A stretch of DNA of 39,000 nucleotides from Treponema sp. Lineage in GTDB: Bacteria > Spirochaetota > Spirochaetia > Treponematales > Breznakiellaceae. The stretch covers positions 1-39,000 of the forward strand of contig JAISAE010000106.1 in assembly GCA_031266875.1 (NCBI GenBank), read 5' to 3'. A program made the position numbers and the translations under genes. The stretch's first letter is position 1, and every line of letters begins with the position of its first letter. Below the pieces are notes generated by a model. It did not search any database and was not told the origin of the DNA. It worked only from the letters and a program-made list of their open reading frames with translations. Below, piece after piece: positions 15,374-22,904 of the stretch.

Positions 15374-16794
15374 GGCAGAAGTATAGATCGGGCGTCAGGT
15401 AAATTCCAGCCGCCACCAGCCTCAACATACGTTTTGTCGCTAAGGCCGGTTTCCCAATGACGAATCCCAGCTATAGGCTGCTCAAGAACCAAAGCCGCGA
15501 AGTTGCCCATAAGCGAGGCTGTACCCGCGATAAAGTCCTTGTTGTGCCAAGCCGCCCGGCTACGGCCTGAGAAAAAGAGCGAGTAGAGCGGATACTTCGC
15601 AGGATAATCAGCGTAATCAAGCGTACCTGCGCCTTCCACCGCGATCAGTAAGGCCAACGATGATGGCAGGCGCAGAGAGCGCATAATAGGACTATATCTG
15701 CCATTTCGCTCTTTCTGGTTCGTTACCTTGTCTGAGACTAAGAACAGGGTAGGAATCGCCGGGCGGGGAAGCTCGCCGGTGGCCTGTACTGGTTTTGGCC
15801 AGAGATTCGCCAGATTGTCCAGTAACCTTGTCCACCACGAGGTATGTTCCGGCGCTGCTTGAGTTTCAGTTTGATAGACCGACCACAGCGGGCTTTCCAC
15901 GGCAATGACGCCCTTTACCTCTGGATGCGCGGCGACAAATGCGGGACTGGCGGCAAGCATAACCAGGGCGGAAGCGCCCGCGTCATAAGCGGTCAGTATT
16001 ATGGAGGCAGGAGGCGCAAGCCCAAGTCCACCAGTACGGATAGACGATAGCAGGAACTCAATGTCTCGTTGTCGCTCTTCTTCTATCAGCTTTCCCCGTT
16101 GATTGGCCTTTTCGGTATCTGCCCCTGAAATGAAGGTGTTGAATAGCCCCATGAGGTCTCCAAAGGCGGGGTAACGCAGCTTGCCGTCTTCGGAAACTGC
16201 CGGCGCGTCAAAACCCAGTCGGGAATAGCTGATTACCGTGAATCCATTATCCCGTAACTGCCCGCAGAGGCGATCAACGGACGGCGCTGAACCCAGCGCA
16301 GGCGGAACCATGAGCATGACTGGACGTACATCCGCAGTCTTCACCACATTCGCGTCAGGGGTTTCGTAAACGCGGGCTACGATAGTAGCGTTTCGTGCGC
16401 CGTCAATAAGCCGGACGCTCCGTACACCCTCGTTAAGCAGAGCCGTATCCACCGATGGCGCGAAGTACAGCGCTATACCCGCACCTAAGGACAGGAACAG
16501 AAGGGATAACAAAATAGGTGCAAGGTTTTCGTCATAGGGCGCGATATAGGCGCGATTCTTATTCGAGATAAGCGTATAGAGCTTACGAATATGTACCACC
16601 AGGACGTATACAAAGAGCGGGATACATTCAAGCCGAAAGCCATAGGCGGGTAAAAGACCAACGCAGACAAGCAGGGCAATCAGCGGAAGCCAGACCAGTC
16701 CTTCCTGAGTACGAAGACCTTTTATAAAAGGCCGGATAATCGGCAAGAGAAGCAGAAACACAACGACTAGTTCGGGCAGCATGATTTCTTTCAT
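15370..16794 (-). CDS. Membrane-anchored alpha/beta-hydrolase-fold protein
   Basis: The 474-residue form (from MKEIMLPEL) has four N-terminal hydrophobic segments up to about residue 120, then an extracytoplasmic domain. This domain reads like an alpha/beta hydrolase: PVMLMVPPALGSAPSVDRLC, the strand GFTVISYSRLGFDAP, and ILTAYDAGASALVMLAASP in the position of a nucleophile elbow, although a clean G-x-S-x-G is not present there (A-Y-D-A-G). Later blocks are IPTLFLVSDKVTNQ and a terminal W-H-N-K-D-F segment. The Asp could serve as nucleophile, or catalysis may be lost. A longer frame opens at 16911 but runs into the divergent promoter region. It is coupled to the Nif3 gene; substrate unknown. 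Confidence 0.6.
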   Translation of the reverse strand: MKEIMLPELVVVFLLLLPIIRPFIKGLRTQEGLVWLPLIALLVCVGLLPAYGFRLECIPLFVYVLVVHIRKLYTLISNKNRAYIAPYDENLAPILLSLLFLSLGAGIALYFAPSVDTALLNEGVRSVRLIDGARNATIVARVYETPDANVVKTADVRPVMLMVPPALGSAPSVDRLCGQLRDNGFTVISYSRLGFDAPAVSEDGKLRYPAFGDLMGLFNTFISGADTEKANQRGKLIEEERQRDIEFLLSSIRTGGLGLAPPASIILTAYDAGASALVMLAASPAFVAAHPEVKGVIAVESPLWSVYQTETQAAPEHTSWWTRLLDNLANLWPKPVQATGELPRPAIPTLFLVSDKVTNQKERNGRYSPIMRSLRLPSSLALLIAVEGAGTLDYADYPAKYPLYSLFFSGRSRAAWHNKDFIAGTASLMGNFAALVLEQPIAGIRHWETGLSDKTYVEAGGGWNLPDARSILLP

Positions 16795-16879
16795 TCCAAC
16801 AGCGTACCTCAGTGTTTTGAAAAAGCCAACTAAGATCACAATAAGATCACGGGAACGGCTATTTAGGGCTTCCAAGTGA

Positions 16880-16907
16880 TTGATAATTTTAAAATTTATG
16901 CTAAGAT
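16880..16907 (+). promoter_or_regulatory. Putative promoter of the cNMP-binding gene, leaderless type
   Basis: TTGATA, a 16-bp spacer and TAAGAT are seen, the last ending 6 nt before the ATG at 16914. No Shine-Dalgarno is present. This predicts a transcript starting at about the ATG. Confidence 0.45.
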
Positions 16908-16913
16908 TCAACC

Positions 16914-18149
16914 ATGACAGACAAAACAGGACAATTACAACTTGAGCGTATCAACTTTAATAAAGGTACATACCTCACTATCGAGGGTACTCAGCAGGCG
17001 AAGCGCTTTTTCATCATTACCGCAGGTAATGTTCATGTCTCCAAAGAATCAATGGCTGTGATTAAGGAACGGGATGTTCTTGGTCCAGGGGACTTACTTG
17101 GAGTTATCTCAACCATGTCGAGCCACGGACATATTGAAAATGCTCTGGCGATGACCGATGTATCGGTACTCTCAGTGCAGAAGCAGCAGTACAGCGATGT
17201 TATCCGTAACAACAACTCATTGGCTATGAAGATAGTCATGCAGTTCTCTAAACAGATGCGCTATCTAGACGAAGCGCTTACGATTCGTACCTTAAAGCAG
17301 AAGACAAATGAAGATCTGTCTCATTTGTTTAATGTGGCCGAATATTACACGAGCCGGCAGCAGTACAACCATGCGTACTTTGTCTACCAGCAGTATCTGA
17401 AACACTGTTCTGACAGCGATAAGGTGAATCTCGCCAAGGACCGGCTCATGGAGATCGGTTTGTATGTTGACCGTTCCAAGATCGCGTATCAAAACGAAGG
17501 CGGGAACCGTATCTACCCCCAGAACACGATGTTTTTCTCTGAAGCCGAGCCAGGGGACGAGCTTTTTATTATCAGAAAAGGCTCGGTGAAGATCACCAAG
17601 ATCATTGAGCAGAACGAGGTACTTCTGGCTGTGCTCAAGGAGGGCGACATCTTTGGAGAAATGGCTCTGCTGGAGAGTAAGCCCCGAACAGCCAGCGCTG
17701 TGGCCTATGAGGACTGTGAGGTTACTGTGGTGAGTCTCGAAAACTTCAAACGTATACAGGCGCCTGAACTCACCACGCGGATCACGACTATACTTGCCGA
17801 TCGAGTCTGGCTCATTTACAAACAGCTCACCAGCACTCTGCTTACCGATCCGGTGGCCCGTATGTACGATATGCTTTCAATTCAGCTTCAGAAAAAACGA
17901 GTTGATCCAGAAAGCAAAGAGGAGTACACGTTTGACTTTGGCCCGAAAGAGCTGAGCAACATGGTTGGTCTTAGCCCTGCTGAGGGAATCGAGACCATTA
18001 ACAAAGTGTTTGAAGAGAAGGCTATACGCATAGTTGATGACAAAATTATCTGTCAGAGTATAGCGGACATTTTTAAAATAAATACGTTTCACTGGAACGC
18101 CTACAGACGCCAGGTCAAAATTAATAAACAGCGGGGTAAACAGGGTTAG
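16914..18149 (+). CDS. Twin cyclic-nucleotide-binding domain regulator
   Basis: The 411-residue protein has two cNMP-binding beta-barrels, about residues 10-115 and 195-300. The second carries a full phosphate-binding cassette, FGEMALLESKPRTASAVA, with the expected Glu and Arg. The first has only GDLLGVISTMSSHGH and probably does not bind ligand. A helical TPR-like linker (YTSRQQYNHAYFVYQQYLKH) lies between them. The C-terminal 100 residues (DFGPKELSNMVGLSPAEGIE) resemble a Crp/Fnr-type winged helix. This suggests a cAMP- or c-di-NMP-responsive transcription factor conserved in treponemes. The length is about twice that of Crp. The regulon is unknown, though the GH9 gene follows directly after a hairpin. 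Confidence 0.85.
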   Translation: MTDKTGQLQLERINFNKGTYLTIEGTQQAKRFFIITAGNVHVSKESMAVIKERDVLGPGDLLGVISTMSSHGHIENALAMTDVSVLSVQKQQYSDVIRNNNSLAMKIVMQFSKQMRYLDEALTIRTLKQKTNEDLSHLFNVAEYYTSRQQYNHAYFVYQQYLKHCSDSDKVNLAKDRLMEIGLYVDRSKIAYQNEGGNRIYPQNTMFFSEAEPGDELFIIRKGSVKITKIIEQNEVLLAVLKEGDIFGEMALLESKPRTASAVAYEDCEVTVVSLENFKRIQAPELTTRITTILADRVWLIYKQLTSTLLTDPVARMYDMLSIQLQKKRVDPESKEEYTFDFGPKELSNMVGLSPAEGIETINKVFEEKAIRIVDDKIICQSIADIFKINTFHWNAYRRQVKINKQRGKQG

Positions 18150-18176
18150 AACTAACGTTCCGCAAACGTTAGTTCT
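18148..18176 (+). terminator. 12-bp perfect hairpin after the cNMP gene
   Basis: AGAACTAACGTT and AACGTTAGTTCT pair perfectly around CCGCA, starting within the stop codon. A T-run (CTCTTTTTG) occurs 14 nt later. It may terminate or attenuate read-through into the GH9 gene. Confidence 0.6.
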
Positions 18177-18208
18177 GTAACAAGATTCTCTTTTTGAAGG
18201 AGCGGGAC

Positions 18209-19828
18209 ATGAGCATTCATTACAATCAGGTTGGGTATGACAGCAATCTGCCCAAGAAAGCCGTTTTAACCGGGCAGGGGGAACTCTGTGTCATTCTCGA
18301 CGCCAATGGCCATGCAAAAGTCTGCGAGCCGCGTTTGTCCGAGCCAGTGTATGACGAGGCTTCAGGCGACACAGTGCGGATCGTGGACTTCTCAAACCTC
18401 GTTAGTCCAGGACGCTATTTCCTCATCGCCGATGGGGAAAAGGTAAGCATTGAGATCAAGGCGCGCCCCTACCATGATTTGAACAACGCGCTGGTAAAGG
18501 CGCTGTATTACCAGCGTTGCGGGTGTTCGCTCCAGCCGCGTTACGCTGGCGAGTTTCAGCACAGAGCCTGTCATCTGGGCAGAGCCACTCTGGTGAAAGC
18601 CGATGGAACCCTTGATGAGAACGTACTTATCGAGTGTTCAGGCGGCTGGCATGACGCCGGCGACTATGGTCGCTATGTTCAGCCAGCGACAGTCGCGGTT
18701 TCTCATATCCTCTACGCATGGGAACTCTTCCCAAATGTGTTTAACGAGGAGCTTACCATTCCCGAAAGCGGCAATGGGGTTCCCGATATCCTCAACGAGT
18801 GCCGCTATGAGCTTGAATGGCTGCTCAAGATGCAGAGAGCCGATGGCGGCGTGTACCACAAAGTTACCACCCGTTACTTCGCGCCTTTTGTCATGCCCGA
18901 AGACGATAGGGAGGAACTCCTACTCTTTGACGTTTCACACTGCTCTACCGCGTGCTTTGCCGCTGTAAGCGCGCAAGCCTACCGTGTGTACCGGAAGTAC
19001 AACCCGCTTCTCGCCGAAAGACTCTTGCAGGCCGCAAAAAAAGCCTGGTCGTACCTTGAGGAACACCCTACCTTTGTCCCGTTCAGGAATCCACCGAACC
19101 TCAGCTCCGGCGAATACGGCGATCCAAACTGCGAGGATGACCTTTTCTGGGCTGCCTGCGAGCTCTACGCTGCCACAAATGAGGCGTCGTATCTCTCAGC
19201 CATAAAAAAGCGCGTAGACAAGGTTGACATTGCCCAGTTCGGCTGGCGGGAAACCGCTGGTTTTGGCGCATTGTGTTGTCTTTTTATTGTTAAAGACACG
19301 CTGGAACCTATGTTTCTCTCAAACCTTCGAGACCGTTTCCTCAAGCGCGCCGGCGAGATTGTGGAACTTACTAAAAGAAGTGGTTATGGAACCGCCCTTG
19401 CCGCAGATAACTACATCTGGGGAAGTATATTACCCATTCTCAACAACGCTATCGTTATGATCTGCGCCAAGCTTCTCACCCACCTGGACAAGTACCAGAA
19501 CGCGGCGCAGACCCAGTTTGATTACCTCCTCGGACTCAACGCGACTGGCTACAGTTTTGTTACCGGCTTTGGCGACAAAGCGTTCCGCTTTCCCCACCAC
19601 CGGCCTTCCTATGCCGATGGCGTTGACGCGCCTATACCTGGCTTAGTGTCAGGCGGCCCCAACAAGGTACATCCAGACATGGCCGCTAAAATGACAATTC
19701 CACCCGATACGCCGCCAGCTAAGTTCTGGATCGACCATACACCAACTGCGTCGTCAAACGAAATCGCAATCTACTGGAACTCTCCAGCGGTTTTTGTCGC
19801 CGGTTACTTTGACTCACTGGCGCGTTAA
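18209..19828 (+). CDS. Family 9 glycoside hydrolase, intracellular cellodextrinase type
   Basis: The 539-residue protein has an N-terminal Ig-like CelD_N domain (residues 1-85, IHYNQVGYDSNLPKKAVL) followed by a GH9 (alpha/alpha)6 barrel. The catalytic base motif GGWHDAGDYGRYV is present at about residues 140-152. The substrate-binding PHHRPS follows at about 460, and the proton donor Glu lies in ASSNEIAIYWNSPAVFVAGY near the end. GH9 enzymes invert beta-1,4 glucosidic linkages. There is no signal peptide or carbohydrate-binding module, so it should act in the cytoplasm on imported cello-oligosaccharides. The ATG at 18209 is chosen because AAGGAG lies 7 nt upstream; a TTG at 18194 is in frame. 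The nearby cNMP regulator is a plausible controller, by position only. Confidence 0.93.
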   Translation: MSIHYNQVGYDSNLPKKAVLTGQGELCVILDANGHAKVCEPRLSEPVYDEASGDTVRIVDFSNLVSPGRYFLIADGEKVSIEIKARPYHDLNNALVKALYYQRCGCSLQPRYAGEFQHRACHLGRATLVKADGTLDENVLIECSGGWHDAGDYGRYVQPATVAVSHILYAWELFPNVFNEELTIPESGNGVPDILNECRYELEWLLKMQRADGGVYHKVTTRYFAPFVMPEDDREELLLFDVSHCSTACFAAVSAQAYRVYRKYNPLLAERLLQAAKKAWSYLEEHPTFVPFRNPPNLSSGEYGDPNCEDDLFWAACELYAATNEASYLSAIKKRVDKVDIAQFGWRETAGFGALCCLFIVKDTLEPMFLSNLRDRFLKRAGEIVELTKRSGYGTALAADNYIWGSILPILNNAIVMICAKLLTHLDKYQNAAQTQFDYLLGLNATGYSFVTGFGDKAFRFPHHRPSYADGVDAPIPGLVSGGPNKVHPDMAAKMTIPPDTPPAKFWIDHTPTASSNEIAIYWNSPAVFVAGYFDSLAR

Positions 19829-19839
19829 GAAAAGCCTAC

Positions 19840-20060
19840 ATGCGTGGACGCATATAACTAGTATGTGTCCACACATGGAACTAGTATGTGTCCACGCCTG
19901 AGCCTAGTATGCGTGGACACATGTAGCTAGTATGCGTGGACACATATAACTAGTATGCGTGAGCGCATCTAACTAGTATGTGTCCACGCCTAAGCCTAGT
20001 ATGTGTGAACGCATATAACTAGCGTGTGAGCGCGTCTAACTAGTATGCATGGACGCATGG
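19840..20060. repeat. Tandem array D, ten palindromic units of 23 bp
   Basis: Palindromes at 19840, 19863, 19886, 19909, 19932, 19955, 19978, 20001 and 20045 are spaced 23 bp; one unit near 20023 is a base short. Paired variants ATGCGTGGACGCAT and ATGTGTCCACACAT show both arms changing together. The joining sequence is AACTAGT or GCCTAGT. It belongs to the same family as array C. Positions 20061-20258 hold degenerate sequence with no gene seen. Confidence 0.95.
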
Positions 20061-20258
20061 AACTAGCGTGAGGGAAGCGTCCTGAAGTAAGCCGACTTAC
20101 AGTCAGGTAACATTGTACTAAAGGTGAAGTTTTGGAAGCATCCTGTATCGCCCTTAGCTAGCGTGTAGGTACTGCGGTGTCAGAGGCGGTATTGCACTGA
20201 TACTGCGATGTCAGGCGCTATAGGACAAGCGGAACATCTGCAACGCGAGTGTGTAGCT

Positions 20259-20577
20259 ATCGCGCCTAACGAGCGTGTGGGTATCACCCTTAAGCAAGAG
20301 CTACCGCGCCTAACGAGCGTGTGGGTATCACCCTTAAGCAAGAGCTACCGCGCCTAACGAGCGTGTGGGTATCACCCTTAAGCAAGAGCTATCGCGCCTT
20401 AACGAGCGTGTAGGTATCACCCTTAAGCAAGAGCTATCGCAGCTAACGAGCGTGTGGGTATCACCCTTAAGCAAGAGCTATCGCAGCTAACGAGCGTGTG
20501 GGTATCACCCTTAAGTAAGAGCTATCGCAGCTAACGAGCGTGTGGGTATCACCCTTAAGCAAGAGCTATCGCAGCAA
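20259..20577. repeat. Tandem array E, seven 44-bp units
   Basis: Seven copies of a 44-bp unit contain CTAACGAGCGTGTGGGTATC and ACCCTTAAGCAAGAGCTATC. The internal inverted repeat is GGGT-ATC-ACCC. Late copies share GCAGCTAACG where early ones have GCGCCTAACG, so the array has evolved by local unit duplication. It ends 15 bp from the stop of the leftward PHP gene and so lies in its 3' region. Confidence 0.95.
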
Positions 20578-20592
20578 TACACTGTAAATTTT

Positions 20593-21459
20593 TTATAGAC
20601 TTGTCGATGGAAGCGTCCCAAAGCCTTCAGTCAGCGGCGGTATGGCTTCTAGAATTGCTTCACTTATCTTTTGGTCGCCGGAGGTAACGCCAAGCTTCCG
20701 GTCAGGCCGATTTACTCCGTGAAAATCACTTCCGGCTGTAATGTACATATTCAGCGAGCGCCCCAGTTCCTCAAGCCGCTTACACGCCTTTAGCGTTGCG
20801 TTAGGGTGCCATGCCTCAATACCGTCCATACCCTGTTCTTGGAAGTTCCTGATAAGCGATGGCAGGCTGCCCCAAGCGACATAGAGTGACATGGGGTGAG
20901 CGAGAACCGTGATTCCGCCTGACTCTTTGATAAGCGCCAGCGCCCGCCGGAATTCTAGACATTCGCGGGGAACGTAAAATGGCTTTCCTTTGGCGAGATA
21001 CTTTTCAAATGCCTGTTCATGGTTTTTGACAATATGCTGATTCACCATGAACGAAGCGAAATGAGGGCGACCCACTGAATGACCACCAGAGAGGGCAAGG
21101 ATGTCCTCGTACTGCACCTCAATGCCAGCCTCCCGCATCCGCCCAATGATTGCGTGGTTACGCGCCTCCCGCTTCTGAGCCAGACCCACGATAGTTTCCA
21201 TGAACGCGGGACTTGGTTTTGATACACCCAAGCCCAGCAGATGAAACTCGCCCGGTTCCCACGAAATCTCAATTTCAATCCCAGGTATAAACCGAATGCC
21301 TTCCTGTTTTGCTGCCTGCTCCGCTTCACTGATTCCGGCAAGGGTGTCATGATCAGTAAGGGCAAGCACCGTGACGCCCCGTACCGCCGCTGCGTGAACA
21401 AGCGCTGTGGGACTAAGACTGCCATCTGAAGCTGTTGAATGGGTGTGTAAATCAATCAC
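20593..21459 (-). CDS. PHP-domain phosphoesterase
   Basis: The 288-residue protein has all four PHP motifs: DLHTHSTASDGS at the N-terminus, LTDHDTLAG at about residue 35, PGIEIE at about 60, and TVLAHPMS (about 190) plus AGSDFHG near the end. It belongs to the group containing RNase AM / nucleoside 3',5'-bisphosphate phosphatase (YciV/TrpH-like), which trims 5' RNA ends or hydrolyses pAp using three metals. The name TrpH is historical. It is a single gene in leftward orientation; array E lies just past its stop. No strong Shine-Dalgarno is visible ahead of the ATG. Confidence 0.9.
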   Translation of the reverse strand: MIDLHTHSTASDGSLSPTALVHAAAVRGVTVLALTDHDTLAGISEAEQAAKQEGIRFIPGIEIEISWEPGEFHLLGLGVSKPSPAFMETIVGLAQKREARNHAIIGRMREAGIEVQYEDILALSGGHSVGRPHFASFMVNQHIVKNHEQAFEKYLAKGKPFYVPRECLEFRRALALIKESGGITVLAHPMSLYVAWGSLPSLIRNFQEQGMDGIEAWHPNATLKACKRLEELGRSLNMYITAGSDFHGVNRPDRKLGVTSGDQKISEAILEAIPPLTEGFGTLPSTSL

Positions 21460-21842
21460 TTTGTAAAAGCCAAGACTGGAAATTGAACCAATGATCTACA
21501 TATAACGAGAATCTTCCTGTGCATTCGCAGTAAACCTCCACGTTTTCTACGCATCATATAAACTATAAATGGGGTATTGTCAATATGTGATTTAGTTGAT
21601 TGTGGGTGATTATATCATTTCCATCGAAATACGGCAATTGAATGTCATTTTCTATTTGAATGATGGAACTGTTGTTGAATTTATACGATCATAGAAACAT
21701 TTCATTATTACTCTCAATCCTATTTTAATTCAGAGATGGATTGTATTCTTTTTATTGTGTTTATGAGTAGCGTTGATACCCAGTCGTTATACATTATCTA
21801 CTTTGTAGCTTCCAGAAAATTTAAAGACTTTGAGAAAACAGC
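21460..21842. other. AT-rich intergenic region, no gene seen
   Basis: This is about 380 bp of markedly AT-rich sequence. It marks the left part of an AT-rich island reaching about 22.1 kb. No convincing coding frame or structured RNA is seen. AAACTATA at 21560 followed by GATTGTGGGTG at 21598-21608 reappears on the far side of the LRR gene (22810-22831). Confidence 0.6.
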
Positions 21843-21871
21843 TTGACTTTTATACATAGGTATGCTACTAT
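21843..21871 (+). promoter_or_regulatory. Strong sigma70-like promoter of the LRR gene
   Basis: TTGACT, a 17-bp spacer and TACTAT are seen. An ATG follows 8 nt after the -10 box (21879) and a second in-frame ATG with GGAGG is at 21930. The promoter location rules out translation from the upstream end of the open frame. Confidence 0.65.
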
Positions 21872-21929
21872 TTTTGCCATGATATATGAGTATATCTATT
21901 CAAAATATTTTTTTTGGAGGACATCACAA

Positions 21930-22802
21930 ATGAATGGTAATAGTAAAATTATAACCCCCCCCCCCCCTATCGTATATTTTATATTTATTGGTAGTATTTA
22001 TCTTGCTAGTTTCTTGTATTTCGTCGCAAAGATAGCTAATGTAAAAAAAATAATGTTAGCTATTACAAACACACTTCCTACTCTATCAGTATGGTCAAAA
22101 GTTATAGCTGGAAATAGTACAGCTACAGTCGTGTCATGTTGCGGTATACGAATGATCACTCAAGGAGTTGGTAGCCATCATTGGGTGGCGCAAAAGGAGT
22201 GGTTTGTGGGTACCGCATTAGGTTGCGTGGCATTGTTGTTCCCTGGCTGTGTATCAGAAGCTACCACTACGCAGTCCGCTCCCGCTGTAGTTATCAATCA
22301 AAGGGTGGACGAATCGGTGTGGGGCACGGAACAGGTCGGGAACGGGCTCGTCATTACTGGTTATTCGGGTGATGATAAAGCCATTGCGGTACCGAGTAAA
22401 ATAAATGGCATCCCGGTTGTTGCTATCGGGAGTGGGGCGTTTAGAGGCACACAGTTAACGGCTGTAACGATCCCAAACAGCGTTACCAGCATCAAGTCTC
22501 GTGCATTCTATAACACACCATTAGCGAGTGTAACGATAGGTAACGGTGTTATCACCATTGAAGATTATGCATTTAGAGGTACACCATTAACGACCGTAAC
22601 GATCCCGAATAGTGTTACCAGTATCGGGGACGGAGCGTTCAGGGAAACTCAGTTAACGAGCGTAACGATCCCAAACAGCGTTACCAGTATCGGGTATACG
22701 GCATTTTATAACACACCGTTAACGAGTGTAACGATCCCGAATAGTGTTACCAGCATCGGGAGTGGAGCATTTGACGCTGATGTGCTTATCATCAGGGAAT
22801 AA
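21930..22802 (+). CDS. LRR (BspA-type) lipoprotein with C13 tract
   Basis: The 290-residue product starts at ATG 21930 with GGAGG 9 nt upstream. Codons 9-13 are a C13 run (TPPPP), then a membrane segment IVYFIFIGSIYLASFLYFVA. A second lipoprotein-like signal follows, MITQGVGSHHWVAQKEWFVG, ending in lipobox LFPGC at about residue 97. The mature part has about six short LRR_5 repeats (TPLTSVTIPNSVTSIGSGAF) and ends ADVLIIRE. These repeats are 21-23 residues and lack the GCSSL start of the 3-7 kb paralogues. The first 65 codons are AT-rich and may be a separate segment fused to the LRR lipoprotein. An internal start at 22152 would give a simple lipoprotein. Changing the C-run length would stop translation within about 10-25 codons. 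Confidence 0.72.
   Translation: MNGNSKIITPPPPIVYFIFIGSIYLASFLYFVAKIANVKKIMLAITNTLPTLSVWSKVIAGNSTATVVSCCGIRMITQGVGSHHWVAQKEWFVGTALGCVALLFPGCVSEATTTQSAPAVVINQRVDESVWGTEQVGNGLVITGYSGDDKAIAVPSKINGIPVVAIGSGAFRGTQLTAVTIPNSVTSIKSRAFYNTPLASVTIGNGVITIEDYAFRGTPLTTVTIPNSVTSIGDGAFRETQLTSVTIPNSVTSIGYTAFYNTPLTSVTIPNSVTSIGSGAFDADVLIIRE
21955..21967 (+). repeat. Homopolymer C13 in the LRR coding region
   Basis: Thirteen consecutive C residues lie 25 nt into the coding sequence. With 13 the frame is open. With 12 or 14 the frame meets a TAG within about 10 or 22 codons. This is the hallmark arrangement of slipped-strand phase variation. Confidence 0.9.
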
Positions 22803-22839
22803 CGGGTAGAAACTATAGGTGATTGTGGGTGTGATGATG

Positions 22840-22851
22840 CGCTTATAAGCG
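22840..22851. terminator. Palindrome after the LRR gene
   Basis: CGCTTATAAGCG is a perfect 12-bp palindrome between the converging LRR and glgX genes, followed by TTTGACAAATAG. It may be a weak bidirectional terminator. Confidence 0.3.
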
Positions 22852-22904
22852 TTTGACAAATAGTTTATCATCGTATAAGTGATAAAGTCATCAACACCAC
22901 ACAC

